From CAWKCE01 sp032127035 (GTDB lineage Bacteria; Actinomycetota; Actinomycetes; JAHEKZ01), in NCBI GenBank assembly GCA_963848085.1, contig CAWKCE010000003.1:930001-994000 (forward strand): DNA of 64,000 bases, in the 5' to 3' direction. Position 1 is the stretch's first letter, and every line of letters begins with the position of its first letter. The notes beneath the pieces were generated by a model that saw nothing but the letters and a program-made list of their open reading frames with translations, searched no databases and was not told the DNA's origin. Shown here piece after piece: positions 56,185 through 64,000 of the stretch. The position numbers and the translations under genes were made by a program.

Positions 56185-57114
56185 GTGACAGCCCAGCCGG
56201 ACCTCCTGGCGGTGGGTTCCCCGGAGTCCCCCGGGCGCCCTGCCGCCCCGTGGCGACGGCGAGCCGGTGGCCTGATCGGCGTGTTAGCCGTTGCGGTGGT
56301 GGCCGCTCTTGCATTGCTCCAGCTGGAACCGGTCCGGTGGTGGTCGACGGACACCGGGCTGACGCTCCTCACCTACGACGGAAACGACTACCTGGCGGTG
56401 TCGGTCGACACCGGGGACACGCAGGCACTTCCGTCCGGGAGGGACATCGCCGACGTGGTGGGCCCGGTTCGGTGGCTGTCCACCCGACCCCAGGGGGAGC
56501 GGGAGATCTCCGGAGCGTTCCCGCCCTGGACCGGTGGCCGGGAGATCGTGGGGGCGGTGGGAGGCGGGCTGCTCACTCTGGTCGGCACCTCACGGGTGCG
56601 CCGCATCCAGATGTGGGACGTCGGCTACTCGAGCGTGACCGCCGACTTCGGGACCGCCACGGACGTTCTCGGCGTCAACGAGCGAGAGGCTCTGGTCACC
56701 TACGGGTGCCTGGTCCTGGGGTGCCCGACGACCCTCCTGGACCTGGTCGACGGGAGCCGGACCGAGATCACGCCCCCGAACGGCTACCGCCTGGAGGTCA
56801 GCGCGCTGGCCGGCGACGGGACCATCGCGCTGGGTGTCAGTGCCCAGGTCGCGGACCCAAGCGGGGCCGCGGTGCGCTCAGTCGTCGTCGGTCGCCCGGG
56901 GGACTGGCACGTGGTCGACGACCTGAACGGCGCCGACTGGGACGACATCGCGTGGGGTCCCGACGGGTGGCTGGTCGTCATGCGCAGAGACGGTGACGCG
57001 ATGGTCTGGCGGGAGGGCCTGGAGCCGGTCCTGGTCCAGATCCCAGACGGTCAGGACGTCCGGGGGATCAGTGCGTTGCCGCAAGACCGTGTGGGTGGAA
57101 CGGTCGGCCGTTGA
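56185..57114 (+). CDS. membrane-anchored hypothetical protein, beta-propeller-like
   Basis: A 309-residue protein with one transmembrane helix at about 29-46 (LIGVLAVAVVAALALLQL) and an extracytoplasmic domain with repeated short strands and Trp/Gly-rich turns (LLTLVGTSRVRRIQMWDVGY, DDIAWGPDGWLVVMRRDG) that resemble a beta-propeller. It has a Cys pair in TYGCLVLGCPTTLLDL. No family is recognised. Its last 47 bases overlap the 3' end of the facing beta-oxidation gene. Confidence 0.68.
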   Translation: MTAQPDLLAVGSPESPGRPAAPWRRRAGGLIGVLAVAVVAALALLQLEPVRWWSTDTGLTLLTYDGNDYLAVSVDTGDTQALPSGRDIADVVGPVRWLSTRPQGEREISGAFPPWTGGREIVGAVGGGLLTLVGTSRVRRIQMWDVGYSSVTADFGTATDVLGVNEREALVTYGCLVLGCPTTLLDLVDGSRTEITPPNGYRLEVSALAGDGTIALGVSAQVADPSGAAVRSVVVGRPGDWHVVDDLNGADWDDIAWGPDGWLVVMRRDGDAMVWREGLEPVLVQIPDGQDVRGISALPQDRVGGTVGR

Positions 57115-59176
57115 CCTCGGCGGAGATCCCGGAGCGGTCCAGGTAGGGAGTGATCCCCCCGACCCAGAACGGCCACCCGGCGCCCAGGAGCAGGCACAGG
57201 TCGACGTCCTGCGGCTCCGCAACGACACCCTCTTCGAGCATCAGGTGGATCTCCTGGGCAAGTGCCGACAAGGCGCGGTGTCGCACCTCGTCGGAGGTCG
57301 AGGGGTGGTCACCGAGCTGGAACAACGCCAGGACCTCGGGGTCGACCTGCTGCTCGCCGGAGTCCCAGGTGTAGATGGCCGACTTGCCGGCGTCGACCAC
57401 CCGCGCGAGGTTGCCCGACACCCCGAACCGGTCGGGGAACGCCGTGTGCATGGTCTCGGCGACGTGGAGAGCAACGGCCGGACCGACGAGCTGCAACAGG
57501 ACGAACGGCGACATCGGCAGCCCGAGTGGGGCCAGCGCGCGGTCGGCGACCTCGAGCGGCGTGCCCTCGTCGACCGCGGCGGTGACTTCGCCCAGGAAGC
57601 GCGTGAGCAGCCGGTTGACGACGAACGCTGGTGCATCCTTCACCAGCACAGCGGACTTGCGCAGCTGCTTGGCGACCGCGAACGCTGACGCCAGAGTGGC
57701 ATCGTCGGTGGCACCCCCGCGCACGATCTCGAGGAGCTGCATGACCGCGACCGGGTTGAAGAAGTGGAAACCGACGACGCGCTCCGGATGCTGCAGCTTG
57801 TCACCCATGGCGGTCACGGACAGCGAGGACGTGTTCGTGGCCAGGATGCAGGTGTCGGAGACGATCTCCTCGAGCTCGCCGAAGACCTGCTGTTTCACCG
57901 CGAGGTCCTCGAACACTGCTTCGATGACGAAGTCGGCGTCGGCGAAGGCATGTTTGTCCGTGCCTCCCGTGACGAGGGCGCGCAGCCGGTTCGCACCGTC
58001 CGGTGACACCCGCCGCTTGGCGGCGAGCTTGTCGATCTCTCCCTTGACGTAGGCGAGCCCGCGCTCGACCCGTGCGTCGTCGAGGTCGATCATGTGTACC
58101 GGCACCTGGAGCCGCCGCGCGAACAGCAGGGCAAGCTGCCCGGCCATGAGTCCGGCGCCCACCACGCCTACCTTGGTCACCGGTCGGGCGAGGTCCTTGT
58201 CCGGGACTCCGACCGGTCGCTTCGCCCGCTTCTGGACCAGGTCGAATGCGTACATGCTGGATGCCAGCTCTGGCGACACCCCCATGTCGGCGAGCGCCTC
58301 GTCCTCGGCGGCGAACGCGGTGTCACGGTCTGCGGTCTGGGCAAGCTCCACGAGGTCGAGCGCCCGGTAGGGGGCCGGGGGGACGCCGTGTGTCTTGGCG
58401 TCGGAGATGGCCCGGCCTCGTTCGAGGGCGGCCCGCCATGCCGCCGGGTCGACATGTTCCAAGCGAGGAACGACGACTTCGCCGCGTACCACCTGGGCCA
58501 CCCAGCGCAGGGACTCCTCCAAGAAGTCGGCCGGCTCGAAGGCGACATCGGCCACCCCGAGCTCCAGCGCGTCCTTCGGCTTCAGCATCTTGTTGAAGCT
58601 GGTGGGGTTGTCGATGATCACGGTCATGGCGCGGTCGGGACCGATGAGCCGTGGCAGCAGGTATGTGCCGCCCCAACCGGGGATGAGCCCCAGAAACACC
58701 TCGGGGAGAGCCAGCGCGGGCGCGCCGGTCGACACCGTCCGGTAGGTGCAGTGAAGGGCGGCTTCGAACCCTCCGCCCAGCGCCAGCCCGTTGACCAGCG
58801 CGAAGGACGGGACCGGCATCTCCCCGAGGCGACGGAACACCCGGTGGCCGAGGCGGGCGATCTCGACGAGGTCGTCGCGGCCGCGGAGAGCGCGGAGGGC
58901 CTTGAGGTCAGCGCCGGCGCTGAAGAAGAACGGCTTCCCGGTGAGGGCGACGGCGACGATCTCGCCGGCCTCTGCCCGGGCGTTGGCTGCTTCCAGTGCC
59001 GCGTCGAGCGCTGCCAGAGAGGCTGGACCGAAGGTGTTCGGCTTGGTGTGGTCGAGACCGTTGTCCAGGGTGATCAGTACCGCCGTCCCGGCGCCGCCGG
59101 GAAGTCTGACGTCGCGCGCGTGCGCCTGGGTGACGACCTCGTCCGGGAAGGGGGGCAGGGCGGACGGCGTGCTCAT
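57068..59176 (-). CDS. fatty acid oxidation complex alpha subunit (enoyl-CoA hydratase / 3-hydroxyacyl-CoA dehydrogenase)
   Basis: A 702-residue bifunctional beta-oxidation enzyme (FadB/FadJ type). The N-terminal crotonase domain has both catalytic Glu (LGGGFEAALHC and LPEVFLGLIPGWGGTYLLPR). The dehydrogenase half starts at TKVGVVGAGLMAGQLALLFA (NAD-binding), has VIEAVFEDLAVK and the catalytic His in VVGFHFFNPVAVMQLLEIV, and a C-terminal helical domain. Its ATG overlaps the thiolase stop by four bases, forming a fadA-fadB operon. The 3' end overlaps a convergent gene by 47 bases. Confidence 0.93.
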   Translation of the reverse strand: MSTPSALPPFPDEVVTQAHARDVRLPGGAGTAVLITLDNGLDHTKPNTFGPASLAALDAALEAANARAEAGEIVAVALTGKPFFFSAGADLKALRALRGRDDLVEIARLGHRVFRRLGEMPVPSFALVNGLALGGGFEAALHCTYRTVSTGAPALALPEVFLGLIPGWGGTYLLPRLIGPDRAMTVIIDNPTSFNKMLKPKDALELGVADVAFEPADFLEESLRWVAQVVRGEVVVPRLEHVDPAAWRAALERGRAISDAKTHGVPPAPYRALDLVELAQTADRDTAFAAEDEALADMGVSPELASSMYAFDLVQKRAKRPVGVPDKDLARPVTKVGVVGAGLMAGQLALLFARRLQVPVHMIDLDDARVERGLAYVKGEIDKLAAKRRVSPDGANRLRALVTGGTDKHAFADADFVIEAVFEDLAVKQQVFGELEEIVSDTCILATNTSSLSVTAMGDKLQHPERVVGFHFFNPVAVMQLLEIVRGGATDDATLASAFAVAKQLRKSAVLVKDAPAFVVNRLLTRFLGEVTAAVDEGTPLEVADRALAPLGLPMSPFVLLQLVGPAVALHVAETMHTAFPDRFGVSGNLARVVDAGKSAIYTWDSGEQQVDPEVLALFQLGDHPSTSDEVRHRALSALAQEIHLMLEEGVVAEPQDVDLCLLLGAGWPFWVGGITPYLDRSGISAEVNGRPFHPHGLAATH

Positions 59177-60378
59177 GCGCGCTCCTCGAGGGCGTCGTGG
59201 TGGGTGTTCTCCCAGATGACGGTTCCACCCTGACCGAGTCCGACACACATCGTGGTCATCCCGTACCGCGTCTCGGGATGGTCGGCAAAAGAGCAGGCGA
59301 GCTGCGTCATCAGCCGGACGCCGGACGAGGCGAGCGGGTGTCCGACCGCGATCGCTCCCCCGAACGGGTTCACCCGGGGGTCGTCGTCGGCGATGCCGAA
59401 GTGGTCGAGGAAGGCCAGCACCTGGACGGCGAACGCCTCGTTGATCTCGAACAGCCCGATGTCGTCGATGGCAAGGCCGGCTCTCGCTAGGGCCTTTTCG
59501 GTCGACGGGATGGGGCCGACCCCCATCACCGCCGGATCGACGCCGGCGAACGCGTAGCCCACGAGTCTCATCTTCTTCGTCAGACCGAGCTCGTCTGCGA
59601 CGTCCTCGGCGGCGAGCACACAGCCGGTCGCACCGTCGTTCAGGCCGGCGGCGTTGCCGGCCGTCACCCGACCATGCGAGCGGAAGGGGGTGCGCAGTCC
59701 CGCCAGGCCCTCGAGGGTGGTTCCTGGTCGCGGCGGCTCGTCCGCGTCAGCCAGCCCCCAGCCTTCGTCGACGCTGCGGGTCGCGACTGGGACGAGGTCG
59801 GGCTGGATGCGCTCGTCCGCATAAGCCTTGGCCAGCCGCTCCTGGCTCCGGACCGCGAAGGTGTCGGCTCGCTCCTTGGTGAGCGTCGGGAACCGGTCGT
59901 GGAGGTTCTCGGCGGTCTGTCCCATGACGAGAGCCGCGGGATCGACGAGCTTCTCAGCCACGAAGCGCGGGTTGGGGTCGATCCCCTCGCCCATCGGGTG
60001 GCGACCCATGTGCTCCACGCCGCCAGCGATGGCGACGTCGTAGGCGCCGAAGGCGATGCCCGACGCGGTGGCCGTCACGGCGGTCATGGCCCCGGCGCAC
60101 ATGCGGTCCACGGCGAAGCCGGGGACGGCTCGGGGGAGTCCGGCCAGGATGCCGGCGCTACGACCGATCGTCAGGCCCTGGTCGCCGATCTGGGTGGTGG
60201 CCGCCAGGGCCACCTCGTCGATGCGCTCCGGCGGCAGCGACGGGTTGCGGCGCATGAGCTCGCGGATGACCTTGACGATCAGGTCGTCGGCGCGTGTCTC
60301 GCGGTACATGCCCCCGGCCTTGCCGAAGGGAGTTCGAACACCGTCGACAAAGACGACATCTCGGACAGATCGGGACAC
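59173..60378 (-). CDS. acetyl-CoA acyltransferase (thiolase)
   Basis: A 401-residue thiolase of fatty acid beta-oxidation (FadA/FadI type). The acylated nucleophile is C94 (VDRMCAGAMTAVTA), the acid-base residues are H347 (VGHPLASSG) and C378 (TTMCVGLGQGGTVI), and the NEAFA motif is present (FEINEAFAVQVLAF). It is the first gene of the operon with the hydratase/dehydrogenase. The start is GTG. A TACT-CGTC-AGTA palindrome about 60 bases upstream probably regulates it. Confidence 0.93.
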   Translation of the reverse strand: MSRSVRDVVFVDGVRTPFGKAGGMYRETRADDLIVKVIRELMRRNPSLPPERIDEVALAATTQIGDQGLTIGRSAGILAGLPRAVPGFAVDRMCAGAMTAVTATASGIAFGAYDVAIAGGVEHMGRHPMGEGIDPNPRFVAEKLVDPAALVMGQTAENLHDRFPTLTKERADTFAVRSQERLAKAYADERIQPDLVPVATRSVDEGWGLADADEPPRPGTTLEGLAGLRTPFRSHGRVTAGNAAGLNDGATGCVLAAEDVADELGLTKKMRLVGYAFAGVDPAVMGVGPIPSTEKALARAGLAIDDIGLFEINEAFAVQVLAFLDHFGIADDDPRVNPFGGAIAVGHPLASSGVRLMTQLACSFADHPETRYGMTTMCVGLGQGGTVIWENTHHDALEERA

Positions 60379-60436
60379 GGTGTGCTCCCTTGCTGGTGGC
60401 TCGCGGCGCCGGCGACGCGCCGCCTGCGGCCGATGC

Positions 60437-60448
60437 TACTCGTCAGTA
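60437..60448. promoter_or_regulatory. candidate TetR-type operator for beta-oxidation genes
   Basis: TACTCGTCAGTA: inverted TACT/AGTA halves with a 4-base centre, 58 bases upstream of the thiolase start. Sites of the form TnACTnnnnAGTnA control fatty-acid degradation genes through TetR-family regulators in actinobacteria. It is in the divergent spacer shared with the EHQAF-repeat gene. Confidence 0.45.
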
Positions 60449-60580
60449 ACCGCGGGTGCGAGGGGCGGGCCGGGTGACGTCCGCCTCTGGTCGGGAAGCG
60501 GACGGCCGGCGATGCTGGAACTGGAGCCGGAGACCTGGTCGACGGCCTCCGGGTCCGGACCTCGCGAGGAGGTGGCGGTC

Positions 60581-61075
60581 ATGACAACGACACTCGAACG
60601 CACCGATCACTCGACAACCACGGCAGACGCCGTGACCGAGCGCGCTGGGACGCTCGTACTGGAGCCGATCGCCGTTGAGGACATGCCGCCGTTGCGGTCG
60701 ACGGCGCCGACGCCGGTGGGGACATCGGGGTCGAAGCTGCCGAAGTTCGTTGCGGTGGGCTTGCTGTCCGCGCTGGCCGGACTGGCTGCCGGGGTGGGCC
60801 TCGGCACCTGGATGAGTTCGGACGAGATCGCCGGGCTAGAGGCTCAGCAGGGCCTCATGCTGACGGTGCCCTACGGCGGGTTCCAGTCGGCGTACAGCGC
60901 GGCGCGTGAGCACCAGGCATTCCTGGACACGCAGCGCGTCACGACCTGGTCGGTTCCGGTCACCCCGCCTGCGGCGACCGCCTTTGCGCACGAGCACCAG
61001 GCATTCGCGAACGACACGTTCGCGGTGCCCACCGGCTATGCGCAGGAGCACCAGGCATTCACGAACGAGGGGTGA
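60581..61075 (+). CDS. single-pass membrane protein with three EHQAF repeats
   Basis: A 164-residue protein. An N-terminal region rich in Thr and Pro (1-52), one transmembrane helix (about 56-77, VAVGLLSALAGLAAGVGLGT) and an 80-residue C-terminal part carrying the pentapeptide EHQAF three times (110-114, 138-142, 156-160), each followed by a short polar stretch (LDTQ, ANDT, TNEG). At the DNA level GAGCACCAGGCATTC is identical in all three copies. GAGGAGG lies about 9 bases before the ATG. I do not recognise the family. The repeats look like a binding motif displayed on one side of the membrane. Confidence 0.72.
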   Translation: MTTTLERTDHSTTTADAVTERAGTLVLEPIAVEDMPPLRSTAPTPVGTSGSKLPKFVAVGLLSALAGLAAGVGLGTWMSSDEIAGLEAQQGLMLTVPYGGFQSAYSAAREHQAFLDTQRVTTWSVPVTPPAATAFAHEHQAFANDTFAVPTGYAQEHQAFTNEG

Positions 61076-61095
61076 TGGGCGGCGGAGTTGACAGG

Positions 61096-61842
61096 TCAGG
61101 AGCTGGCCGGGCCGGAAGGTCCGGCCAGCCGTCGCGTCGCCTCCCGCCGCGACAACGGGGACAGTCGAGCCGTGTGGTCGGCGACGTAGGCGCGCACCCA
61201 CTCCGGCTCGGTCCACGAGTAGTCGCGCAGCGCCCAGCCGACCGCCTTGCGCAGGAAGAACTCCCCTCGGTCCAGGTTGGGTTCCAGCACGTCTACGAGC
61301 AGCCCGGTGTCGGTGTGCCTCTTGCCCCCGACCTGGCAGATGACGGCCGCGCGCCGCCGCCACAGGTCGTGATCGTCAGCCCAGGACCGCATGACCGGGT
61401 CGAGATCGTCCGGGAACGCGCGTCGGATCCGACCGATTCGTCGCGTCGCGACCACGTCGACCAGGTCCCACCACGCGCCGGTGACCACGAGGTGGTCGTA
61501 GAGCGGCAGCGCGGCCGGGTCCTGGTACTCCCGGTAGAGCCGGTGGTCGGTGACGGCCAGGGCGGCGTAGCGGTCCTCGCGGTGGGTGGCGCCGTCCCAG
61601 AGAACACGCACCGTCGCCTCGTAGGAGACTCGGTCCGGCAGCGGGTGTTGGGGGATGACCTCACGCCAGATCCGTTTCATCTCCGGCGTGTAGACGCCGT
61701 AGCAGGGGAGCTCCGACTTCAGGTACCGGCGCATACCGTCTGCCTTGGTCGGGTCTGCGGCCCGGGCCAACCGCTCGTGGAGGTGCTGGACCAGCGCGCG
61801 CCCGTCGGGGCGGGCCGAGTGAAGGTCTGCGCGCAGCGTCAT
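61096..61842 (-). CDS. DNA alkylation repair protein (AlkD-like HEAT-repeat glycosylase)
   Basis: A 248-residue all-helical AlkD/AlkC-type protein. Family signatures include CYGVYTPEMKRIWREV, EATVRVLWDGATHREDRYAA, YDHLVVTGAWWDLVDVVAT (the WD pair at the active site) and EFFLRKAVGWALRDYSWTEP. These enzymes excise or flip 3- and 7-alkylpurines. Its ATG overlaps the RNase D stop by four bases, so the two are co-translated. An in-frame start 18 codons upstream would lie within RNase D and is not needed. Confidence 0.9.
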   Translation of the reverse strand: MTLRADLHSARPDGRALVQHLHERLARAADPTKADGMRRYLKSELPCYGVYTPEMKRIWREVIPQHPLPDRVSYEATVRVLWDGATHREDRYAALAVTDHRLYREYQDPAALPLYDHLVVTGAWWDLVDVVATRRIGRIRRAFPDDLDPVMRSWADDHDLWRRRAAVICQVGGKRHTDTGLLVDVLEPNLDRGEFFLRKAVGWALRDYSWTEPEWVRAYVADHTARLSPLSRREATRRLAGPSGPASS

Positions 61843-63161
61843 CGATCGGGGGAGTGGCCCGGGTCGTCGCTGGCTGTCTGATGTGTCGTCGCCCAACGGG
61901 CGAGCCCCTTGGCGATCGCGCGGGCCGTGAGCTCGATCTGCCAGTCGCGTGCGCCCCGCTCGCGCAGGGCGGCTGCCACACCGGCCTCTGACGGGTCGGC
62001 GGGCGGCTGCCAGGCGATCCGTCGGAGCGTGTCCGGAGTGAGCAGGTTCTCGGTGGGCAGCCGGTGCTCGTCAGCGAGTGCTGACACCGCCGGCCGCAGG
62101 AGCGCCAGCCGGGCGGCAGCGTCGGGGTCCTTGTCACTCCAGGAGCGCGCAGGGGGTGGCGCATTCGACGCCAGGGCCAGCGGGGGGAGCTCGGACTCGG
62201 GCAGGTCGCGTGCCCGGTCGATGGCCACCATCCAACGGTCCGCCAGGCGGCGGGTGGCCCGGCCGCCGAAAACCGGGAGCTCGGTCAGGGCGTCCCGGCC
62301 GGCCGGCATCGCCTGGGCCGCCGCCACGATGGCGGAGTCGGGCAGGATGCGCCCCGGCGCGACGTCGCGGTCGCGCGCCATCTGGTCGCGGACGAGCCAC
62401 AGCTCGCGTACCGCCGCCAGCCCTCGACGTTTGCGCACCCGATGCATTCCCGAGGTGCGGCGCCACGGGTCGACGCGTGGCGCCGAGATCGCAGTCGCGA
62501 TCAGGTGCTGGAACTCCTGTTCGGCCCACGCCAGCTTGCCCTGCTCCACCAGCTGCTCGGCAAGTGCGTCCCGCAGCTCGACGAGGGCCTCGACGTCCAG
62601 CGCGGCGTACCGCAGCCATGGCTCGGGGAGCGGTCGGGTGGACCAGTCGACTGCAGCGTGACCCTTCTCGAGCCGGTAGCCGAGGACCGACTCGGTCAGT
62701 GCGGCCAGCCCCACGCGGGGGTGCCCGAGCAGGCGTCCGGCGAGCTCGGTGTCGAACAGGGCCGTCGGGCGCAGCCCGATCTCCTCCAGACAGGGCAGGT
62801 CTTGGCTCGCGGCGTGCAGGACCCACTCGGTACCGGTGAGGGCCTCGGCCAAGGGGTCGAGCGGGGAGACGGCGTCCGGGTCGACCAGCAACGTGCCAGA
62901 GCCGGCGCGCCGCAGCTGGACCAGGTAGGCGCGCTGGCCGTAGCGGTAGCCGCTCGCCCGCTCGGCGTCGATGGCCACCGGGCCGGTGCCTGCGGCGATG
63001 CGAGCGGCCGCGTCGACCAGGGCGGGGGCGTCAGTGACGACCGGCGGGACGCCGTCCCGGGGCTCGAGGAAGGGCACGACCTCAGCGTCAGGGGAGGCAG
63101 TTGCCGGGCCCGCGGCATCGTCAGCGGTGGTTGTGCTCTCCTGGGGTTCCTCGACGGTCAC
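61839..63161 (-). CDS. rnd: ribonuclease D-like DEDD exonuclease with HRDC domain
   Basis: A 440-residue 3'-5' exoribonuclease. The DEDD residues are D65 and E67 (VAIDAERASGYRYG), D121 (HAASQDLPCLEE) and D189 with Y185 (LRYAALDVEALVEL), of the DEDDy type. An HRDC domain (about 230-310, VRELWLVRDQMARDRDVAPG) and a second helical domain follow. The N-terminal 30 residues are acidic and variable. The gene order response regulator, RNase D, AlkD-like suggests one transcript from about 63802. Confidence 0.9.
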   Translation of the reverse strand: MTVEEPQESTTTADDAAGPATASPDAEVVPFLEPRDGVPPVVTDAPALVDAAARIAAGTGPVAIDAERASGYRYGQRAYLVQLRRAGSGTLLVDPDAVSPLDPLAEALTGTEWVLHAASQDLPCLEEIGLRPTALFDTELAGRLLGHPRVGLAALTESVLGYRLEKGHAAVDWSTRPLPEPWLRYAALDVEALVELRDALAEQLVEQGKLAWAEQEFQHLIATAISAPRVDPWRRTSGMHRVRKRRGLAAVRELWLVRDQMARDRDVAPGRILPDSAIVAAAQAMPAGRDALTELPVFGGRATRRLADRWMVAIDRARDLPESELPPLALASNAPPPARSWSDKDPDAAARLALLRPAVSALADEHRLPTENLLTPDTLRRIAWQPPADPSEAGVAAALRERGARDWQIELTARAIAKGLARWATTHQTASDDPGHSPDR

Positions 63162-63184
63162 GCGAGGAGGTTACGCGGTGGCCG

Positions 63185-63802
63185 TCAGCTGATGACCCCG
63201 GCGCGCAGCGCCACCGCCACCATCTCGGCGCGGTCACCCGTGCCGAGCTTGCGGGCGATGCGGGCCAGGTGGCTCTTCACGGTGAGCGCCGACAGGCTGA
63301 GAGCCGTGCCGATGTCGCGGTTCGACTTGCCCTGCGAGACCAGTTGGAGCACCTCGATCTCGCGCTGGGACAGCCCGTCCGGGCCACCGGTGGGGCGGCC
63401 ACGGCCGCCGGCGGTCGAGCGCACGGTGTCACCCACGCTCCCGGTGACGACGAAGCCCTTGACCCCGGCCGCCAACGCGGCGCGAACCGTGTACGGGTCG
63501 TCGCCGGGGGACAGCGCAACGCAGCGTCCCCAGCCGGCCTGACGCAGGTCGGCCAGCAGCCCCAGGCCGGAGCCGTCCGGCAGGGCCAGGTCGAGCACGC
63601 ACAGGTCCCGTGGGCCGCTGGCCATGGCGCGCGCGCGCGCCTCGGCGACGCTGGCTGCCTCGTCGACGTCGGCGGCGCCCAGGATCTGCAGACGTCGGAC
63701 CACGCTCTCCCGCATTCCGGGGTGCGCGATGACCGCCATGGCAGTGAAGCGCGCAGTGCGGAACGCATGGGCGGCGCTGCTGCGCTCGGCGAGTGTGGTC
63801 AC
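63185..63802 (-). CDS. LuxR-type response regulator with degenerate receiver
   Basis: A 205-residue two-domain regulator. The receiver (about 20-135) has the phospho-acceptor-like D71 (LCVLDLALPDGSG), S98 and K115 (AGVKGFVV), but where the Mg-binding acidic pair should be it reads AVIAHPGM, without Asp or Glu. Phosphorylation may therefore be absent or unusual. The LuxR helix-turn-helix (about 141-205) is clear: LSQREIEVLQLVSQGKSNRD and LTVKSHLARIARKLG. GGAGGA precedes the GTG at 63802. It is 23 bases upstream of RNase D. Confidence 0.87.
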   Translation of the reverse strand: MTTLAERSSAAHAFRTARFTAMAVIAHPGMRESVVRRLQILGAADVDEAASVAEARARAMASGPRDLCVLDLALPDGSGLGLLADLRQAGWGRCVALSPGDDPYTVRAALAAGVKGFVVTGSVGDTVRSTAGGRGRPTGGPDGLSQREIEVLQLVSQGKSNRDIGTALSLSALTVKSHLARIARKLGTGDRAEMVAVALRAGVIS

Positions 63803-63923
63803 CCGTCCTCCCGGGTCGGCGTGGCGCGGCTCATGAGCGTGCCGCTGGTCACGGTGAGTCATCGGACGCCGCAGGCCCCGGCTGTAGCCCTCGTCGGCGT
63901 GGCGTCCCGCCCGTCCCGTCACA

Positions 63924-63998
63924 AATGTGCCGAATTGCGGCCTTCTGCCACGGATTCCGCACCCGAAGGGGGTCCTGCGTGCGGAATTGCGGCCCGCG
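63924..63998. repeat. palindromic GTGCGGAATTGCG repeat, copy 2
   Basis: The region holds TGTGCCGAATTGCGGCCTTC, an inverted GGATTCCGCAC and a second direct GTGCGGAATTGCGG, running to the window edge. It shares TGTGC[G/C]GAATTGCG, CCTTC and ATTCCGCAC in the same order with the copy at 51637, so it belongs to the same dispersed family. It lies upstream of the LuxR-type regulator. Confidence 0.65.
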
Positions 63999-64000
63999 GC

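Noticed and set aside
1..64000. Prophage, insertion sequence or integrative element
   Set aside because: No integrase, transposase, phage structural gene or tRNA-linked direct repeat was seen, and base composition looks uniform.
1..64000. tRNA or rRNA genes
   Set aside because: No cloverleaf-like segment with a TTCGANNC T-loop in an intergenic space was found by eye; a covariance-model scan would be needed to exclude them.

Overview
The window is chromosomal DNA from a high-GC actinobacterium (Actinomycetota). The evidence is a GC-rich third-position bias, frequent GTG starts, many 4-base ATGA/GTGA gene overlaps, several apparently leaderless genes with a TANNNT box 6-8 bases before the start, and actinobacterial marker families: SepH (DUF3071), DUF3093, DUF3159, DUF3710, DUF4193, DUF4235, DUF5998, DUF7455 and a ferrochelatase with extra cysteines. 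I cannot name the genus. No tRNA, rRNA, CRISPR array, insertion sequence or prophage was seen.

Bases 1-8400 are accessory metabolism. A truncated winged-helix/cyclase-type regulator is divergent from a homocysteine S-methyltransferase of the betaine type. Next, on the other strand, come a gamma-butyrobetaine-hydroxylase-like Fe(II)/2-oxoglutarate dioxygenase and a PhnZ-like HD-domain diiron oxygenase whose genes overlap by 4 bases. A flavodoxin-fold protein, a dimethylglycine-dehydrogenase-like flavoprotein with folate domains and an alpha/beta hydrolase follow. Read together, this looks like a route from a quaternary-ammonium phosphonate to glycine betaine and on to methyl-group and one-carbon use (the TmpA/TmpB pathway plus BHMT and DMGDH steps). 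This is the most interesting system in the window. A 19-residue lysine-rich mini-gene and a strong hairpin close the region.

Bases 8450-18950 hold a 1-Cys peroxiredoxin, an ECF sigma factor with a membrane partner, a PhoX-like secreted phosphatase, a quinone oxidoreductase, a large secreted CotH-kinase/lamin-tail protein, a HAD phosphatase, and a copper module (PCuAC lipoprotein plus Tat-exported DyP peroxidase).

Bases 18950-36000 hold thymidine kinase, a second-type type IIA topoisomerase pair (B subunit at 20201, A subunit at 27621) with redox, carbonic anhydrase and peptidase genes between them, pseudouridine catabolism (psuG and a PfkB kinase), a PLP decarboxylase, a GNAT/acyl-CoA-ligase acetyltransferase, DUF5998 and the division gene sepH. 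The 3' end of sepH is tandemly triplicated.

Bases 36000-64000 are mostly conserved actinobacterial core: ferrochelatase and inositol phosphatase, the thioesterase-dut-DUF3710-OB-DUF3159 chain, two RCK (TrkA) proteins divergent from a KimA-like potassium permease, a TRAM RNA methyltransferase, aconitase with an 18-base palindromic operator, dxs, a fatty-acid beta-oxidation pair, RNase D with an AlkD-like protein, and a LuxR-type regulator. Two copies of a palindromic GTGCGGAATTGCG-type repeat lie at 51637 and 63924.
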